Source of the DNA: Larix kaempferi
Taxonomy: Eukaryota; Streptophyta; Pinopsida; Pinales; Pinaceae
Assembly: GCA_027924585.1 (NCBI GenBank)
Contig: BSBM01001138.1
Span: forward strand, 9,720,001 to 9,784,000
Length of the DNA: 64,000 nt
Direction of reading: 5' to 3'
The notes beneath the pieces are model-generated. The model was not told where the DNA came from and made no database searches. It saw only the letters and a list, made by a program, of their open reading frames with translations. Below, piece after piece: positions 23,395 through 35,416 of this stretch. Position numbers and translations under genes: made by a program. Position 1 is the stretch's first letter. Every line of letters starts with the position of its first letter.

Positions 23395-24253
23395 GCTATG
23401 ATACCATGTTAATTTTTCTAACCCCGACACTAGATAAACAATTCCTAGTGATTTTCCTCGCCAAAAATTAAATTTCAGCTCCCTGGTTTATTTACACTTG
23501 TTGAGATATATTAACAAAAATTTAAATAGTGGAAGCAAAACAATCGAAAACATATCTACTCACTAAGAAAACACACAGAATTTATGCCCTTCAAATTCCT
23601 TTTCATTCAATAATTTCCAAGCTTACAAGGGCTCCCTTACTGGGAAAATGGCCCTGAGAAAATACAACAGCAAACTTAGCAAAATGCCCTCCACAGAAAT
23701 ATCCTCCAAATGCAAACTGCCAAACAAACCCCTACTACCTGTTGTTGTGTCGTACAGCCTGTACAACCCTATTGTACTGTCTGTACAAACTGTACAGACA
23801 CGTCTTTCCCTGTGGATATGCCCATACAACCACACCCTGCTGCACAATGCGCCCGCGGCTCTACCTGTACAGCCAGGACCTGCTTATGGTGCTCCAATGG
23901 CTCTAGTTGTACAATTGCAGCCTACTGTATGATACTCCTATGGCCGGTACAACTTCCGTATGGGCTGTATAGATGGTTATCTGCCTAGAACTTCTACCTG
24001 TTGATTTTTGTACCTAGGAAGTGTTCCCCTAGTGACTTTGTGCCTAAGTCACTTAAAGGGGGAAAAGCGACATGACCCTTGCACTAAATGACTTGACATG
24101 AGCATTTAATTCACTTTAAAGATTAAAGTGACTTTTTGATCAATTTAAGTGGTTGGTGAGTGAAATTAATTTTTATGGAGAGAAAAAGAGAATTAGTCTC
24201 ATCCATTGATCTTTTATCTCAAGATCCAATTAGGGCCCTTGGATCAAGAGACC
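23395..24253 (-). repeat. Primer site and proximal part of the copia-E 5' LTR
   Basis: Reading minus, the LTR ends ...AAATTAACA at 23407 and the primer site follows at 23406-23395. The LTR-side sequence runs at least to 24253, where gypsy LTR A1 is inserted. The 23745-23965 part is dense in GTACAG/TGTACA words, which recur in 35580-35870 beyond the two inserted elements, so the LTR may continue there (possible start TGTTGATGTTTGTAGC at 36674). Confidence 0.5.
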
Positions 24254-26547
24254 TGTTATCACACCATAGTAGCAGGGCTACTATTCTTGCTTAGCAGATA
24301 TCTGCACATTCCAGAGCTTCCATTATTCAGAGCTTGGCTATGATGATTGTATATTTTGAGATCACCCATGATCAAAGCAGTGTATTATTCAGACTTATGT
24401 TAGACCTTGTGTCAGGGCTGAGCCTTGAGAGTTCAGATTTGATGACCGATGTGACCCTTTATCCCATACAGTTTCAGTTCAGTGCTCAGAGATGTATTGC
24501 AGCAGTGTTTCAGATGATATATGATTGTGATGATGTTATATGACCTATGGATATTTTATCATTGACTGTGGATTATTATCTTGCTAATTTAATCATGATC
24601 ACAGCATCTGCTTGGTATATTATTCGTGATGTGGCAAACTGTTTAAAATGAACTCTAAATTAAAAAATGGACATTTACTTGCACATTTAGGTTGTTTGAC
24701 AAAACCCACTGGTTTTCCACCTTACATAGATATGGTCTTTCCTGACACCAGTTGTCTGCTAGTGTAGGCTCCATATTCACTTGACTCCATCCATACATGA
24801 CTTTCCTATTTGACTTTAAACCTTGACATGTCTCATTTGACTTTCTGATACTGAGGACTTCCCCATTTTTCTACCTCTGTGTTTGGATCGCATCCCTGTA
24901 TGTTCAGTGTCTCGGCTCTAAGTTGGTGACAAAACTTGCCTTTGGTGAGTTGGATTGTAGGCCTAAATCATTCTGGTCGGTTGTCCCGATGTTTGGCATT
25001 GGCTCGAACTCCCCCTAGTCACTTGAGGTGTTGTTGGCTAAAACTGAAAGCTCATGTTCTACTTATGGAAACTTATAAATTCGCCCATGGAAACTAAAAA
25101 GGGCAAGAGCGATGAACAGCTAAAAATACTCCTCGAAGAGTATAAGAAAGGTCCAAAAAGCAATGGTTCTTAAAAGCTATATCTAAACAATTGCTGACCT
25201 TATATGTATATGAAAACATGCCTTGGATGCAAGCTGCAACTAGTTGTGCTTTTCAGCACACCTGAGATCCGAAGGGTTATGTAGGCCAAAAAGGCCATGA
25301 AATGAAATTGAATGATCCTAATGAACCTGGATCAACTTGATGTAGACATGATGCCTAAGTGGAATAAGCACTCTCTAAACAACTTATCCATTTGTGAGGC
25401 ACAGCCATTCCCCGTGTTATTTTGTCCTAGCATAGAGTTTGTAGCTTCCCCCTTCTCCCAGTCCAAAGTATTTTTGAGTTAAGTTAGACAAGTCAACCCC
25501 TTGGCCCAACCTTGTTCCTAGCCTTCATCCTTCACTAGCAGTTTGACCATGTTCAATGCGTGAGTTTGTCATTTGAACTATTGTGCAAGTAATTTTATAT
25601 AACAAAGGAATATGCTAACTTGATTAATGCCACTGAATGGATGTTATACTTTGAGCTAGGCTGTGAGAATGATTAGAGAAACATGTCTTAGTCTACTGAT
25701 GTGATTTATCCTTGGTTGTATATTATTGGGATCCGTGATTATGTGGGCCATATAAATACCTATTGATGATGATTGATGGTCCCACATACTTGATGATGAT
25801 ATCATATGATGGACATATGGTTCAGATGATGATTGATGCAGTTCAGCAGGTTTTATTATTACTTCAGATCATCAGATTATGCACTGTCCATATATACAGC
25901 TGGCCCATTAAGCCAACCCATGGTGTATGAGTACACATTCCTAGTGGATTTGGGTCTTCTTGATCCAATGAGACACTTATCTTTCAGTTCCGGGCACTTC
26001 TAACAGTGATAGATGGAATTTTACACTTGTTGACCAGATTTGACAGGCCAGTTCACCTAGGGCATTGTATGAGGAGGGGGTGGTCCAGCCACTTGTTTTT
26101 ACCATTTACCCGCCCTTCTGGAGAGCCTGGTGGGCTCAGTTGGACAGCGCAGATGCCCTGGGAGGCAGTTTTGGCACTTTCACAGTTCTCGAGGTAGTTA
26201 AAAAATGGGATAAAGTGGTCACTAAGGAATTTGATTTGGGCAATTGAGGCAAGGTTTTGGCATTTGGTTTTCACAGAGGTCTTCCAGGGTGATCCCACTA
26301 TCTTCCAGCCAATTTTCACCATGTGGGTAGGCCCACAACGATCACAGGAGGTCTTTTACTGCTTGTCTGTCACAGATTTTGAGGACAGATTTGATCATTT
26401 ATATTATCTTCGACATATTTTATTATTTTATTGTGCCTTGGGGATGAGCTAGCAAGGATTGATGCCTCCTAGCCCCACCATGTGCTTTTTATGTCATGTA
26501 CTAGTCATTATGAGGTGGGCTTTGGTACTTTTACCCCCTCTAGTGGA

Positions 26548-26731
26548 TGACGTCACCCTCCATGACTATTTTAGACTATGACATCATCATTATATTGGGT
26601 GATCCATGTGATATATTGTTATGATTCATTATTAGCCATTGATCATGTATTGAGATCTTTTAATCTCAACCACTCATTTGATGTACTATTGTAAAGTGGT
26701 ATAGGGTTTTGGTCTTTATTATCCTATATAA
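26548..26731 (+). promoter_or_regulatory. Gypsy LTR A1 promoter: TGACGTCA palindrome and TATA box
   Basis: TGACGTCA (26548-26555) lies 170 bp upstream of TATATAA (26725-26731), followed by GGAGGAGACCCC. A second, degenerate palindrome (TGACATCA) lies near 26580, where LTR C has a perfect one. Confidence 0.65.
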
Positions 26732-27101
26732 GGAGGAGACCCCCTATTGTATAGCTCACCTTTGGAGCTCTGGAATATTGGAATAGAACACTTCTTTGTG
26801 GAGCATATCTCTCTTGTCTTGTGGATTCTCTTGCATCTTGAGTATAAAGTATCTCTTCTATGTATCATTGTGGATTTTGGTGCTTCTACTAGTTTTCTTG
26901 CAGGAAAGTCGAATTGGTGGAGAGGAGGGCGATTTCTTGAGGATTATTGTTGTAGGGATCCACATATTCTCTCTTGGGTTGATCTTGTGACAGGGAGTAT
27001 CATAATGGTATCTTCGTGACATAGTTGATGCTTTCTATTACATCTTTCTATCATTTTCATAATCATCTTACTTGACTTGTTTCTTTGATCTTGTCTTGTA
27101 G

Positions 27102-27234
27102 GAGGAGGACGATTTGGCTATCTTGGAGGAGGACGTTTTGGTTGGAGATCTTGGATCTCACTCTTGAATATACACATAGGAGAATGCTATCAATTTGCAA
27201 GGTGGCCACAAGCAATTGAGGTAAGATCTACAAG
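27102..27234 (+). other. Exon-like module in U5 of LTR A1
   Basis: An acceptor-like TTGTCTTGTAG precedes the block. It ends with donors GAG|GTAAGA (GT at 27221) and AAG|GTATGT (GT at 27235), 14 nt apart, as in LTR C. Confidence 0.45.
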
Positions 27235-28695
27235 GTATGTGCCTCTTTCCATCCATTCTCTCTTCATTGGTCACAAACCCTAATTAATCAAAACCCCAAT
27301 TTTGGTTTTTCTTAGATCTACTTAGATCTAGCCTTACTTTTGAAAAGATCTTAAAAACCCACCTCTATAGCATCCACCCCTAGTTGGATCTATAGTTTGG
27401 TGGTGATTGGGTTAAAATTAACACACTTTTCAAGGCAATATAGCCCTCTTGAACCAAATCGCACTTCCTTGGAGAGGCTTGTTGGGTTAGATCTAGCATG
27501 TGGGTAGGTGAGATCCCACTTGATTTGCAATCTACACACTTGATAACCTACCCCTAGACTTTTACTTGGGTGATTTCTACCTTGTGGGCATCATTCCACA
27601 TTTTAAGGGATTAAAACCCCCTTTTCAACCACTTGGCACCTTAAAACTCAGATCTAGTAAGATCTAACCCTTGGATTGACTTGATTTTCTAGATCCACAT
27701 AGATCATTGCCTAGCTACTTGGATCTACAATTTGGTGGCCATTGGACTTGATTTGACACACCTTATCCACCTTTTAGCCCTCCTCGAGCAAGGTCACACT
27801 TCCTTGGGTGACTGAGTTTGCCCACTTCTAGGACCTGGGTAGTTGCGATTTCAGTGGATTTGGAACGGGCATAACTTGAAACCTATGTCTAGAGTATCAT
27901 TTTGTGACGATCTGCCTTGGGGGTAGCATTCCTTGTTTTAAGGGATTGTGGTCCACTTGGGTCATTTCATGAAATCCTAGATCTAGCAAGATCCAACCAC
28001 TATCTCAATTAGCCCACTTGTCTTGACCTCTAGGTGTCCCGATCTACATTTTGACATATCTTTTGACTCCATTAACCCATCCAACAAGGCACTAGTCCTC
28101 CTTGGGCAAGTCGCACTCCTTGGGAATCGTGTCAAACATTAGATCCAGTAAGTGGGTACTCCTAAATTCAACTTAGATCCATAGATCTACTCATTACATA
28201 TCCTCTAGTGCCAATTGCATCCCTTAATTTCACCTTGTGGGTCCACTTTAAGCCATTTCACATATCCCAAGAAGGTAAGACCCACTTGTGTACCATATGG
28301 TACTATATCTTATCATCATAACTAATCATGTGGCCTAAATCATACATTGGTTGAAACACTAATCATTTCTCAAACCACCTTCAACCATACTTTAATTTCT
28401 AGGTCCACTTTACCTTGCATTGGTTTCCATAATTTACCATTTGCTCATCCCTAGGAACCTTTGTTTGGGACCAATCATCTTTGATTGGTTATAGGGTCTC
28501 CCCTTAGGTCTTGATTTATCTAGATCTAAAGTGAAGAGTGCCTCGGTTGACGTGACTCCCACCTTTCATTGGGAACCGTGGCATCTCTTGGGTCACCTCT
28601 TTAGTTGCCCATCTCCTCTACCGTCCCGGATGGGATACCACTAGGGGCAACTACAAGTTGTGTGATAACAAGACCATTCATCTACCCTCACTATC

Positions 28696-29210
28696 TGTTA
28701 AGTTTAGCATAAAATTCACAACAAGAGCATAATAAGGATCACTAAAAGAAACACAATCAAAAGATAGACACAGATTTATCCTGGAAAACCCTCATGGGGT
28801 AGAAAACCCAGCAAAGCTTTCCTCAATATAGATGACCAACAAATACAAAGATGTAAACCCCAAACAAGAGCTCCTTCTCCTCCTTCGCAGATATCTCTCT
28901 CTCCTATGTGCAATTCACAAGTGAGTGAATGAGTGAGTGAGTGTGTTAAATGAGGATCACACATCCTCTATTTATACTTTACCTCACTTGACTTTTAACC
29001 CTAACTGGGCCGACTTCTCCTAGGAGAGTCTAATAACCCCTAAACAATTAACTCAGGGTCGACCTCACTAGGGGAGTCTAATAACCCTAGTTACAACATC
29101 CCGACAGAGGAATAAACATATCCGGATATACAATAAAGTCCCGACGGAGGAATGAAAATCTTTGGATAAAGTACAAATAGAATATTCTTAGAAGTTACAA
29201 TATTTCAACA
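28696..29210 (-). repeat. copia-2 3' LTR
   Basis: Reading minus it begins TGTTGAAATATTGTAAC and ends GCTAAACTTAACA. A TATA box (GTATAAATAG, minus) lies at 28968-28977, as in copia-1. The polypurine tract abuts at 29219-29211. Confidence 0.93.
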
Positions 29211-29389
29211 CTCCCCCTTAACGAGAAGGATATTCTAACAACATCTGCAGGAGCAAGGAGTCATCAACATCATACATGATACATCTATAAATCATTGGAA
29301 TCTTTCTTCAATCATCATCAGTAACTCAAACAGTTACTGGAACATCAACATCGTCAGTACTGAGTCTTCATCTTCTACATCACTCGATC

Positions 29390-29660
29390 AGCTACAACGG
29401 CATCATCATCTGGATCTTCCGATCAATAGCATCATCTGGATCTATTGATCAACAACATCTTCATCTGGATCTTCCGATCAACATCATCATCTTGATCTCT
29501 CGATCAACAGCCTCATCATCTGGATCTTCCGATCAACATCATCATCTGGATCTCTCGATCAACAGCCTCATCGTCTGGATCTTCCAATTAACAACATCAT
29601 CTGGATCTCTCGTTCAACAGCCTCATCATCTGGATCTCCCGATCAACAACATCATAATCT
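29390..29660 (-). repeat. copia-2 3' array: GATCAACA/ATCATCTGGATC repeats
   Basis: About nine units of 25-35 bp contain CATCTGGATCTTCCGATCAA or a variant (CTCTCGATCAA) in plus-strand reading. The location, just inside the 3' LTR, matches array 5 of copia-1. Confidence 0.85.
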
Positions 29661-29668
29661 GCAACACA

Positions 29669-30215
29669 CATGATCCTTCCTTTCGGAATTACGGGATCGT
29701 CGGCAGTCCTTCCTTTTGGAATTACGGGACCATGGACAATCCTTCCTTTCGGAATTACAGGATTCTAGTCTATCAACTCTGGTGATCCTTCCTTTCGGAA
29801 TTACGGGATCATGTACAGTCCTTCCTTTCAGAATTACGGGACCATGGACGATCCTTCCTTTCGGAATTATGGGATTCTAGTCCATCAACTCTGGTGATCC
29901 TTCCTTTCGGAATTACAGGATCATGTACAGTCCTTCATTTCGGAATTACGGGACCATGGACAGTCTTTCCTTTTGGAATTACAGGACTCTAGTCCATCAA
30001 CTCTGGTAATGCTCAGACAATCCTTCCTTTCAGAATTACGGGACCCAGTCTTTACGGAGCTACCACACTTGGACGATCCTTCCTTTCGGAATTACGGGAT
30101 CCTTGTCCACTACTCACATCTTAGACAATCCTTCCTTTCGGAATTATGGGATTCTAGTCTAAGGATCAATATTTAAGACTATCCTTCCTTTCAAAATTAC
30201 GGGATCACTGTCTAG
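29669..30215 (-). repeat. copia-2 3' array: 13 TCCTTCC...GGAATTACGGGA units with higher-order structure
   Basis: Thirteen copies of a 24 bp core (plus-strand TCCTTCCTTT, then GGAATTACGGGAT) are separated by variable spacers. Three successive spacer types (ending GTACAG, CCATGGACA, and CTAGTC...CTCTGGTGA) repeat as a triplet about three times between 29669 and 30005. The core carries TCCTTCC and GGAT arms able to pair. Confidence 0.9.
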
Positions 30216-30274
30216 GGATGACCAATCCCACCAGTCCTCTTAGACAAAGTCTAAGTACCACTTTATTGACCTCA

Positions 30275-30480
30275 TTGTCGGTACAGGCATCCTCATCATC
30301 GACCTCATCGTCGGAACAGGTAACCTCATTATCAACCTCATCGTCGGAACAGGTAACCTCATCGTCGATACAAGTATCCTCATCATCGATACAAGTATCC
30401 ACATCATCAATACAAGTATCCTTACCATCGACCTTACCGTCGATATAGGCAACCTCATCATCGATACCAATATCCAAACA
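30275..30480 (-). repeat. copia-2 3' array: 22-24 bp ATCGATACAAGTATCC repeats
   Basis: Units such as CCTCATCATCGATACAAG (plus strand) recur about nine times. The unit contains partly self-complementary GATAC...GTATC. The place and wording match array 1 of copia-1. Confidence 0.85.
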
Positions 30481-30522
30481 TCATCATCGACCATATCACT
30501 CCCCATTTCGAGGAGGGTCCTT

Positions 30523-33500
30523 CTAAACTACACCAAGCTTGTCTCGGAAATACCCAAACTTTACTCGAGACAGAGGTTTGGTCAATACATCAGCAACTTG
30601 TTGATCAGTGCTCACATACTCAAGCTTTATAGCTCCTTTCTGCACCATATCCCGTATATAAAAATATCGGATCTCTATGTGCTTTGACTTATCATGGAAT
30701 ACTGTCATCTTGATAAAACTCTAGTTGTCACACAGTATCAAAGTTGGGTCCATCTCTAATTCAAATAGTCCTGATAGCAACTTTCGAAGCCATATGGCTT
30801 CACAACTAGCAGAGCAAGCTGCAATATATTCCGCTTCAGCTGTGCTGAGAGCCACACTGGACTACTTCCTGCTAAACCAAAAGATCATAGCAAATCCCAG
30901 ACAATAACATCCACCCGATGTGTTCTTTCTGTCTGAGACACTTCCAGCCCAATCTGCATATGTATATCCATACAATCTGAAATCATTATCTCCAAGATAA
31001 TATCTCCAAGATAATATAGACCGAACTCTATCGTACCTTTTAGGTACCTCATCACATGCTTTGCAGCTATCAGGTGAACACGTCTAGGCTCAACTAGATA
31101 CTGACTCAGGGTGTTCACAGCAAAGCATATATCTGGCCTGGTATTCATCAGATACATTAGTGACCCAATAATCTGTCTGTACTGAGTCATATCCACTAAT
31201 TCTGACGACTCATCAGCCAACAACTTTAAGTTGGTATCCATGGGAGTGGCCATGGCTTTACATTCCAACATATCAAACCTTTTCAATATTTCCACAGCAT
31301 ACTTTCCCTGATTGAGAAAGATTCCTTCTGGGCCTTGCCATACTTCCAGACCTAGGAAGTAATGCATCAATCCGAGATCTTTCATCTCAAATTCTGCAGC
31401 TAGCTTCTTCTTGCTTTCCATGATCTGTTTCTCATTTCATGTCAAAAAGAGATCATCCACATACAACAATAGTAAGACAGGTTCATCAGCCATAACCTTA
31501 AGGTAAAGGTTAGGGTCAACTTTACTTTTGGTAAAGCCCAAGCTTGTCAAGAAGCTATCAATTCTTCCGTACCAAGCTCTAGGAGCTTGTTTCAACCCGT
31601 ACAGAGCTTTCGTTAATTTACATACGTGAGTTCTTCTATCTTCTACCTCAAATCCTTGTGGTTGTTCTATGTACACTTCTTCCTCAATCACACCATTCAG
31701 GAAGGTTGTCTTCACATCCATCTGGTGTAATCTCCACTTCATCATAGATAGAAGTGCCATGATGGTTCTAATGGAAGTGTACCTTGCAACTGGTGCAAAT
31801 GTTTCTTCATAGTCAATTCCCTCTTTCTGAGAGAATCCTCTGGCCACAAACCTTGACTTATACTTTTCATTGCTACCATCCGCAGCATGCTTTATCTTGT
31901 ATATCCACTTGGAGGATACCACACTTTTGTCTTTTGGTTTGGGAACTACATCCCAAACATCATTCTTCATTATTGACTGGTATTCCTCCATCTTTGCTTC
32001 TACCCATTCTTTCTTATGAACTGCTTCTTCATAACTGGTAGGTTCTTGATCTACAAGATCACACATCAAAGCCACATAACTGGAAAATGGCTTTGGTCTC
32101 TTGCTTGCTCTAGTGGAGCCTTCTGGAGCTCCATATCTTTCTGCTTCTTGTATACTTTCTCTTGCCCATGCTGGCTTTCTCTTCCGTGATATGTTCATAG
32201 GTGGGGGCTCTTGAGGTTCTATCATATCATGGTCTTCTGGTGTTTCTTCTTCAGGGAAGGAAACAACTTCTGTATTTCTAGGAGGTATATCTTCTTCATA
32301 TACTTCTTCACACTTGCTCTTTCTAGATTTTTTGAGAGCAGCTTCTTCATCAAAAGTTACATCTCTACTTATTTCCATGTGATGGAATCCTGGGATGTAT
32401 ATTCTGAATGCTTTGGATGCTTCACAATACCCAACAAATATTCCCTTCTTTTCGGAAGGGTCCAACTTAGTTCTCTTCTTTTTTGGTATGTGAACATATA
32501 CAGGGCACCCAAATATCTTGAGATGGCTTACCTCAGGTTTCTTCCTTGTGAACATTTCTTCTGGAGTCTTGAATCCAAGGGCACTATGAGACAATCTATT
32601 TTGGACATAGACTATCGTCCTTGCTGCTTCAGCCCATAGATGCATAGGAAGATCTTGATCATGTATCACTGTCTTTACTACTTCCATGACGGTTCTATTC
32701 ATTCTTTCCGCGACACCATTTTGTTGAGGATTGTAGGGAGTGGTTAGTTCCCTCTTGATTCCAACATCTTTACAAAAGACTTCAAAATCCTTTGAAGTAT
32801 ATTCTCCACCATTATCTGTCCTGAGTGTCTTGATTTTCTTTTCTAAGTGATTTTCTATCAAGGCTTTGAATTCCTTGAATTTTCCAAAGACTTCATCTTT
32901 TCCTTTCAGGAAATATATCCAAGTCTTTTTTGAATAGTCATCAATAAATGTAAGGTAGTATTTATATCCACTCAAGGATGTGGAGGGCATTGGACCACAT
33001 ACATCTGAATGAATCAATTCTAAAGCACTTTTAGTCTTTGTTTGACTCTTTGGAAATGGATTCTTGATATTCTTCCCTTTTGCATATCCTTTGCAAGTGC
33101 CTTCATGATCAACCTTCAAATCTGGTAATGTTGTTACTACTTTGCTCACATAGGGTAATGCTTTGTAGTTGATATGAGCAAGCCTTCTATGCCATAGCTC
33201 ACTTGGGCTAGTGGCTTCATGAACAAGGGCTGCTTCTAAATGTCCCTTGAGTTTATATAGCCCTCCTTCCTCTTCACCAATAACAACTGCATCCTCAATT
33301 GATTTTCCTTTGGGCCACATGAGTACTTGTCCATCTATGAATGCAACCCTATAGCCTTTCTTATCTAATGCTGAGATAGAAAGTAGATTCTTCTTCAAAC
33401 CTGGTACATATAACACTTCCTTCAACTTCATGGGAGTTCCAGAATCAAGCTTTTAACTTGCTTCACCAATTCCTTTGATAGGATATTGATAGTCATCTCC

Positions 33501-34408
33501 TAAAGATACTTTTTGTGGAGAGGTCTTCTCTTCAAGTCTTGAAAGAGTTTTCTTTTGTCTCGTCATGTGCTTTGAAGCACCACTATCAATAAGCCGTGTG
33601 TCTTCTACAGGTGTTACAGACCCAGAGAGTGCAGAGAATAGAACATACTCTTCTGCATCTTCTTCTTCTACTTTAGCTCTTTTCCTTTGAGGTCTTTCCT
33701 CCTCTTCATCTTCACTATCATCTTCTACTAGATTTGCTTGATGTCTTCTGTGGTGGAAACTCTTCTTCTTCCTTGAAGGACAATCCCTAGCAATGTGTCC
33801 TATTTTGTGACAAATGAAACATTGGAATGAAGAGTAATTTCTTTCTGGAATGGTTCTTCTATTCTTTTGAAACGTTTGTGGAGGTTGAGACTCCTTGTGA
33901 CTTTCCTTCTTGAAGTTGGATTGATTCCTTCTTCTTTTGGTATGGGTGGCTAATGCTTGATTATCTTCCTTGAGTAGGGCCTCTCTATTGGCTACTCTAG
34001 CCTCTTCTTGAATGCAATCCTCCCATACAATATCAAACTTCATGCTTTCCTTTCTGGCACACATGGTCTGGATGAATGAATCCCAAGGTCTAGTGAGACC
34101 ATTGAGAGCAGTCATGACTAGTTCATCTTCATCAAGGTTGTCTCCAATGGCTTCTAGTTGTTCCTTCAACTAGAAGACCCTTGTGAAGTAATCTTGAATA
34201 GATTCACAGAATCAGCAATGATTCTCTTTGCCCTAATCATATCCTTCTTGTACTTCTCTTTAGCTTCATCTTCCGCAGGTTCTGCAACCTCATCTTTGAT
34301 GTATTGGGCAAGATCATTCTCTTCAAGAATGAGACCAATCCTATATTTCCATGCCCGGAAATTCTCTATACCCTCTAGCTTGTCCTCAAGCTTAGTGCTT
34401 GGGGCCAT
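30523..34408 (-). pseudogene. copia-2 gag-pol polyprotein with a few disabling lesions
   Basis: Minus strand: gag starts at 34408 (KLEDKLEGIENFRAWKYR). A deletion and frameshift near 34170 remove ~60 codons. Gag resumes with a CFICHKIGHIARDC zinc knuckle (~33800) and protease DSGASKHMT (~33580). One TAA at about 33453 separates this from 33431-31437. That frame holds the pre-integrase domain (WHRRLAHINYKAL), integrase with HSDVCGPM, RTDNGGEYTS and NGVAERMNR, and RT with YVDDLFLT. One TGA at 31437 and a 14 bp duplication at 30989-31016 then break the frame. RNase H continues to 30523. It is probably the best protein source of its family here, but it is inactive as it stands. Confidence 0.93.
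30989..31016 (-). repeat. 14 bp tandem duplication causing a frameshift in copia-2
   Basis: TCTCCAAGATAATA occurs at 30989-31002 and again at 31003-31016. Fourteen bases shift the frame, and the minus-strand RT/RNase H reading runs off into an unrelated 3' frame after LYYLGD. Confidence 0.9.
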
Positions 34409-34933
34409 CTTATCTAGGAGGTCACCAAAAATTGAAAATTCTTAAAATGCAAAACCGACCTTACCAGGAGATGTGCTTGACTGAGTTGAGTTGACTGGTG
34501 TACTTGATTTCTGAAAACTTCAACTTTTCACCCTTCAAGCTTGACCAGCAAAATTCGGATCTGCAACAGATTTTCTAGTTTACTGGTTCACTGGTTAACT
34601 GGTGCACAACTTTTATGGTTCACTGGTGCACAGGTTCGCAACTTTTCTGGTTCACTGGTGCACAGGTTCGCAGTTTTTCTGGTTCATTGGTGCACAGGTT
34701 CGTTGTTTTCTGGTTTACTAGTTTTTCTAGTCCAGAAGTCAAACTAGGGTTTGACTTTCTCGGAGATCTACCCACTCAAAAAGTTCGATCTAGGGCTCAA
34801 AATTTTGCTTTTGAGCAGGAGCATCCAGCCATGCAATCAGATTCCAAAAATTCCAACTTTTGCAGATACCCTAATTTTCACTGGAGGAGGAGAGAGGTAT
34901 TTTCACTTTGTGAAAGATGTCCTATCGAGGCTA

Positions 34934-35416
34934 GCTCTGATACTATGTTAAGTTTAGCATAAAATTCACAACAAGAGCATAATAAGGATCACTGAAAGTA
35001 ACACAATCACAAGATAGACACAGATTTATCCTGGGAAACCCTCATGGGGTAGAAAACCCAGCAAAGCTTTCCTCAATATAGAAGACCAACAAATACAAAG
35101 ATGTAAACCCCAAACAAGAGCTCCTTCTCCTCCTTCGCAGATATCTCTCTCTCCTATGTGCAATTCACAAGTGAGTGAATGAGTGAGTGAGTGTGTTAAA
35201 TTAGGATCACACATCCTCTATTTATACTTTACCTCACTTGATAACCCTAACTGGGCCGACTTCTCCTAGGAGAGTCTAATAACACCTAAACAATTAACTC
35301 AGGGCCGACCCCACTAGGGGAGTCTAATAACCCTAGTTACAACATCCCGATGGAGGAATAAACATCTCCGGATAAAGTACAAATAGAATATTCTTAGAAG
35401 TTACAATATTTCAACA
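34934..35416 (-). repeat. copia-2 5' LTR and primer site
   Basis: The LTR (35416-34946 on minus) is followed by TAGTATCAGAGC, the tRNA-Met site with its second base changed from G to A. TATA-like GTATAAATAG is at 35227-35218. The LTR is shorter than the 3' copy by two deletions. Confidence 0.92.

Larger units (their letters stand above)
24254..28670 (+). mobile_element. 4.4 kb solo Ty3/gypsy LTR, copy A1
   Basis: It runs from TGTTATCACA to TGTGATAACA with a perfect 5 bp target duplication AGACC at 24249-24253 and 28671-28675. No primer site follows, so this is a solo LTR left by LTR-LTR recombination. It matches LTR A2 over its whole length. Short ORFs inside (for example 26747-27019) are not conserved between LTR copies. 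TATA is at 26725-26731 and a TGACGTCA palindrome is at 26548-26555. The U5 hairpin arms are 28541-28548/28574-28581 and 28603-28610/28645-28652. Confidence 0.95.
28696..35416 (-). mobile_element. Ty1/copia element copia-2, nearly full length (6.7 kb)
   Basis: On the minus strand: 5' LTR 35416-34946, altered primer site TAGTATCAGAGC (34945-34934), gag-pol 34408-30523, a repeat-filled 3' region, polypurine tract, and 3' LTR 29210-28696. Flanks CTATC (28691-28695) and CCATC (35417-35421) fit a 5 bp target duplication with one change. The LTRs differ by several substitutions and two larger indels (515 versus 471 bp), so it is older than copia-1. It lies 20 bp to the right of the AGACC copy that ends solo LTR A1. 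Confidence 0.92.

Noticed and set aside
23648-23988. Overlapping Pro/Cys-rich ORFs at 23.6-24.0 kb as secreted peptides
   Set aside because: Two frames are open at once through GTACAG-rich repeats within LTR-like sequence, with no supporting domain.
24254-28670. Small ORFs inside giant LTRs (for example 26747-27019, 49222-49563) as genes
   Set aside because: The same positions in the other LTR copies do not keep the frames. They are chance ORFs.
29669-30215. CRISPR array
   Set aside because: Regular cores with spacers look superficially similar. However, the spacers themselves repeat in order, the context is a plant copia element, and no cas genes exist.
30205-30477. Asp/Val-rich 90-codon minus-strand ORF as an acidic repeat protein
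   Set aside because: It lies in the copia-2 tandem array, with alternative ORFs in the other frames and strand. The repeats explain it.
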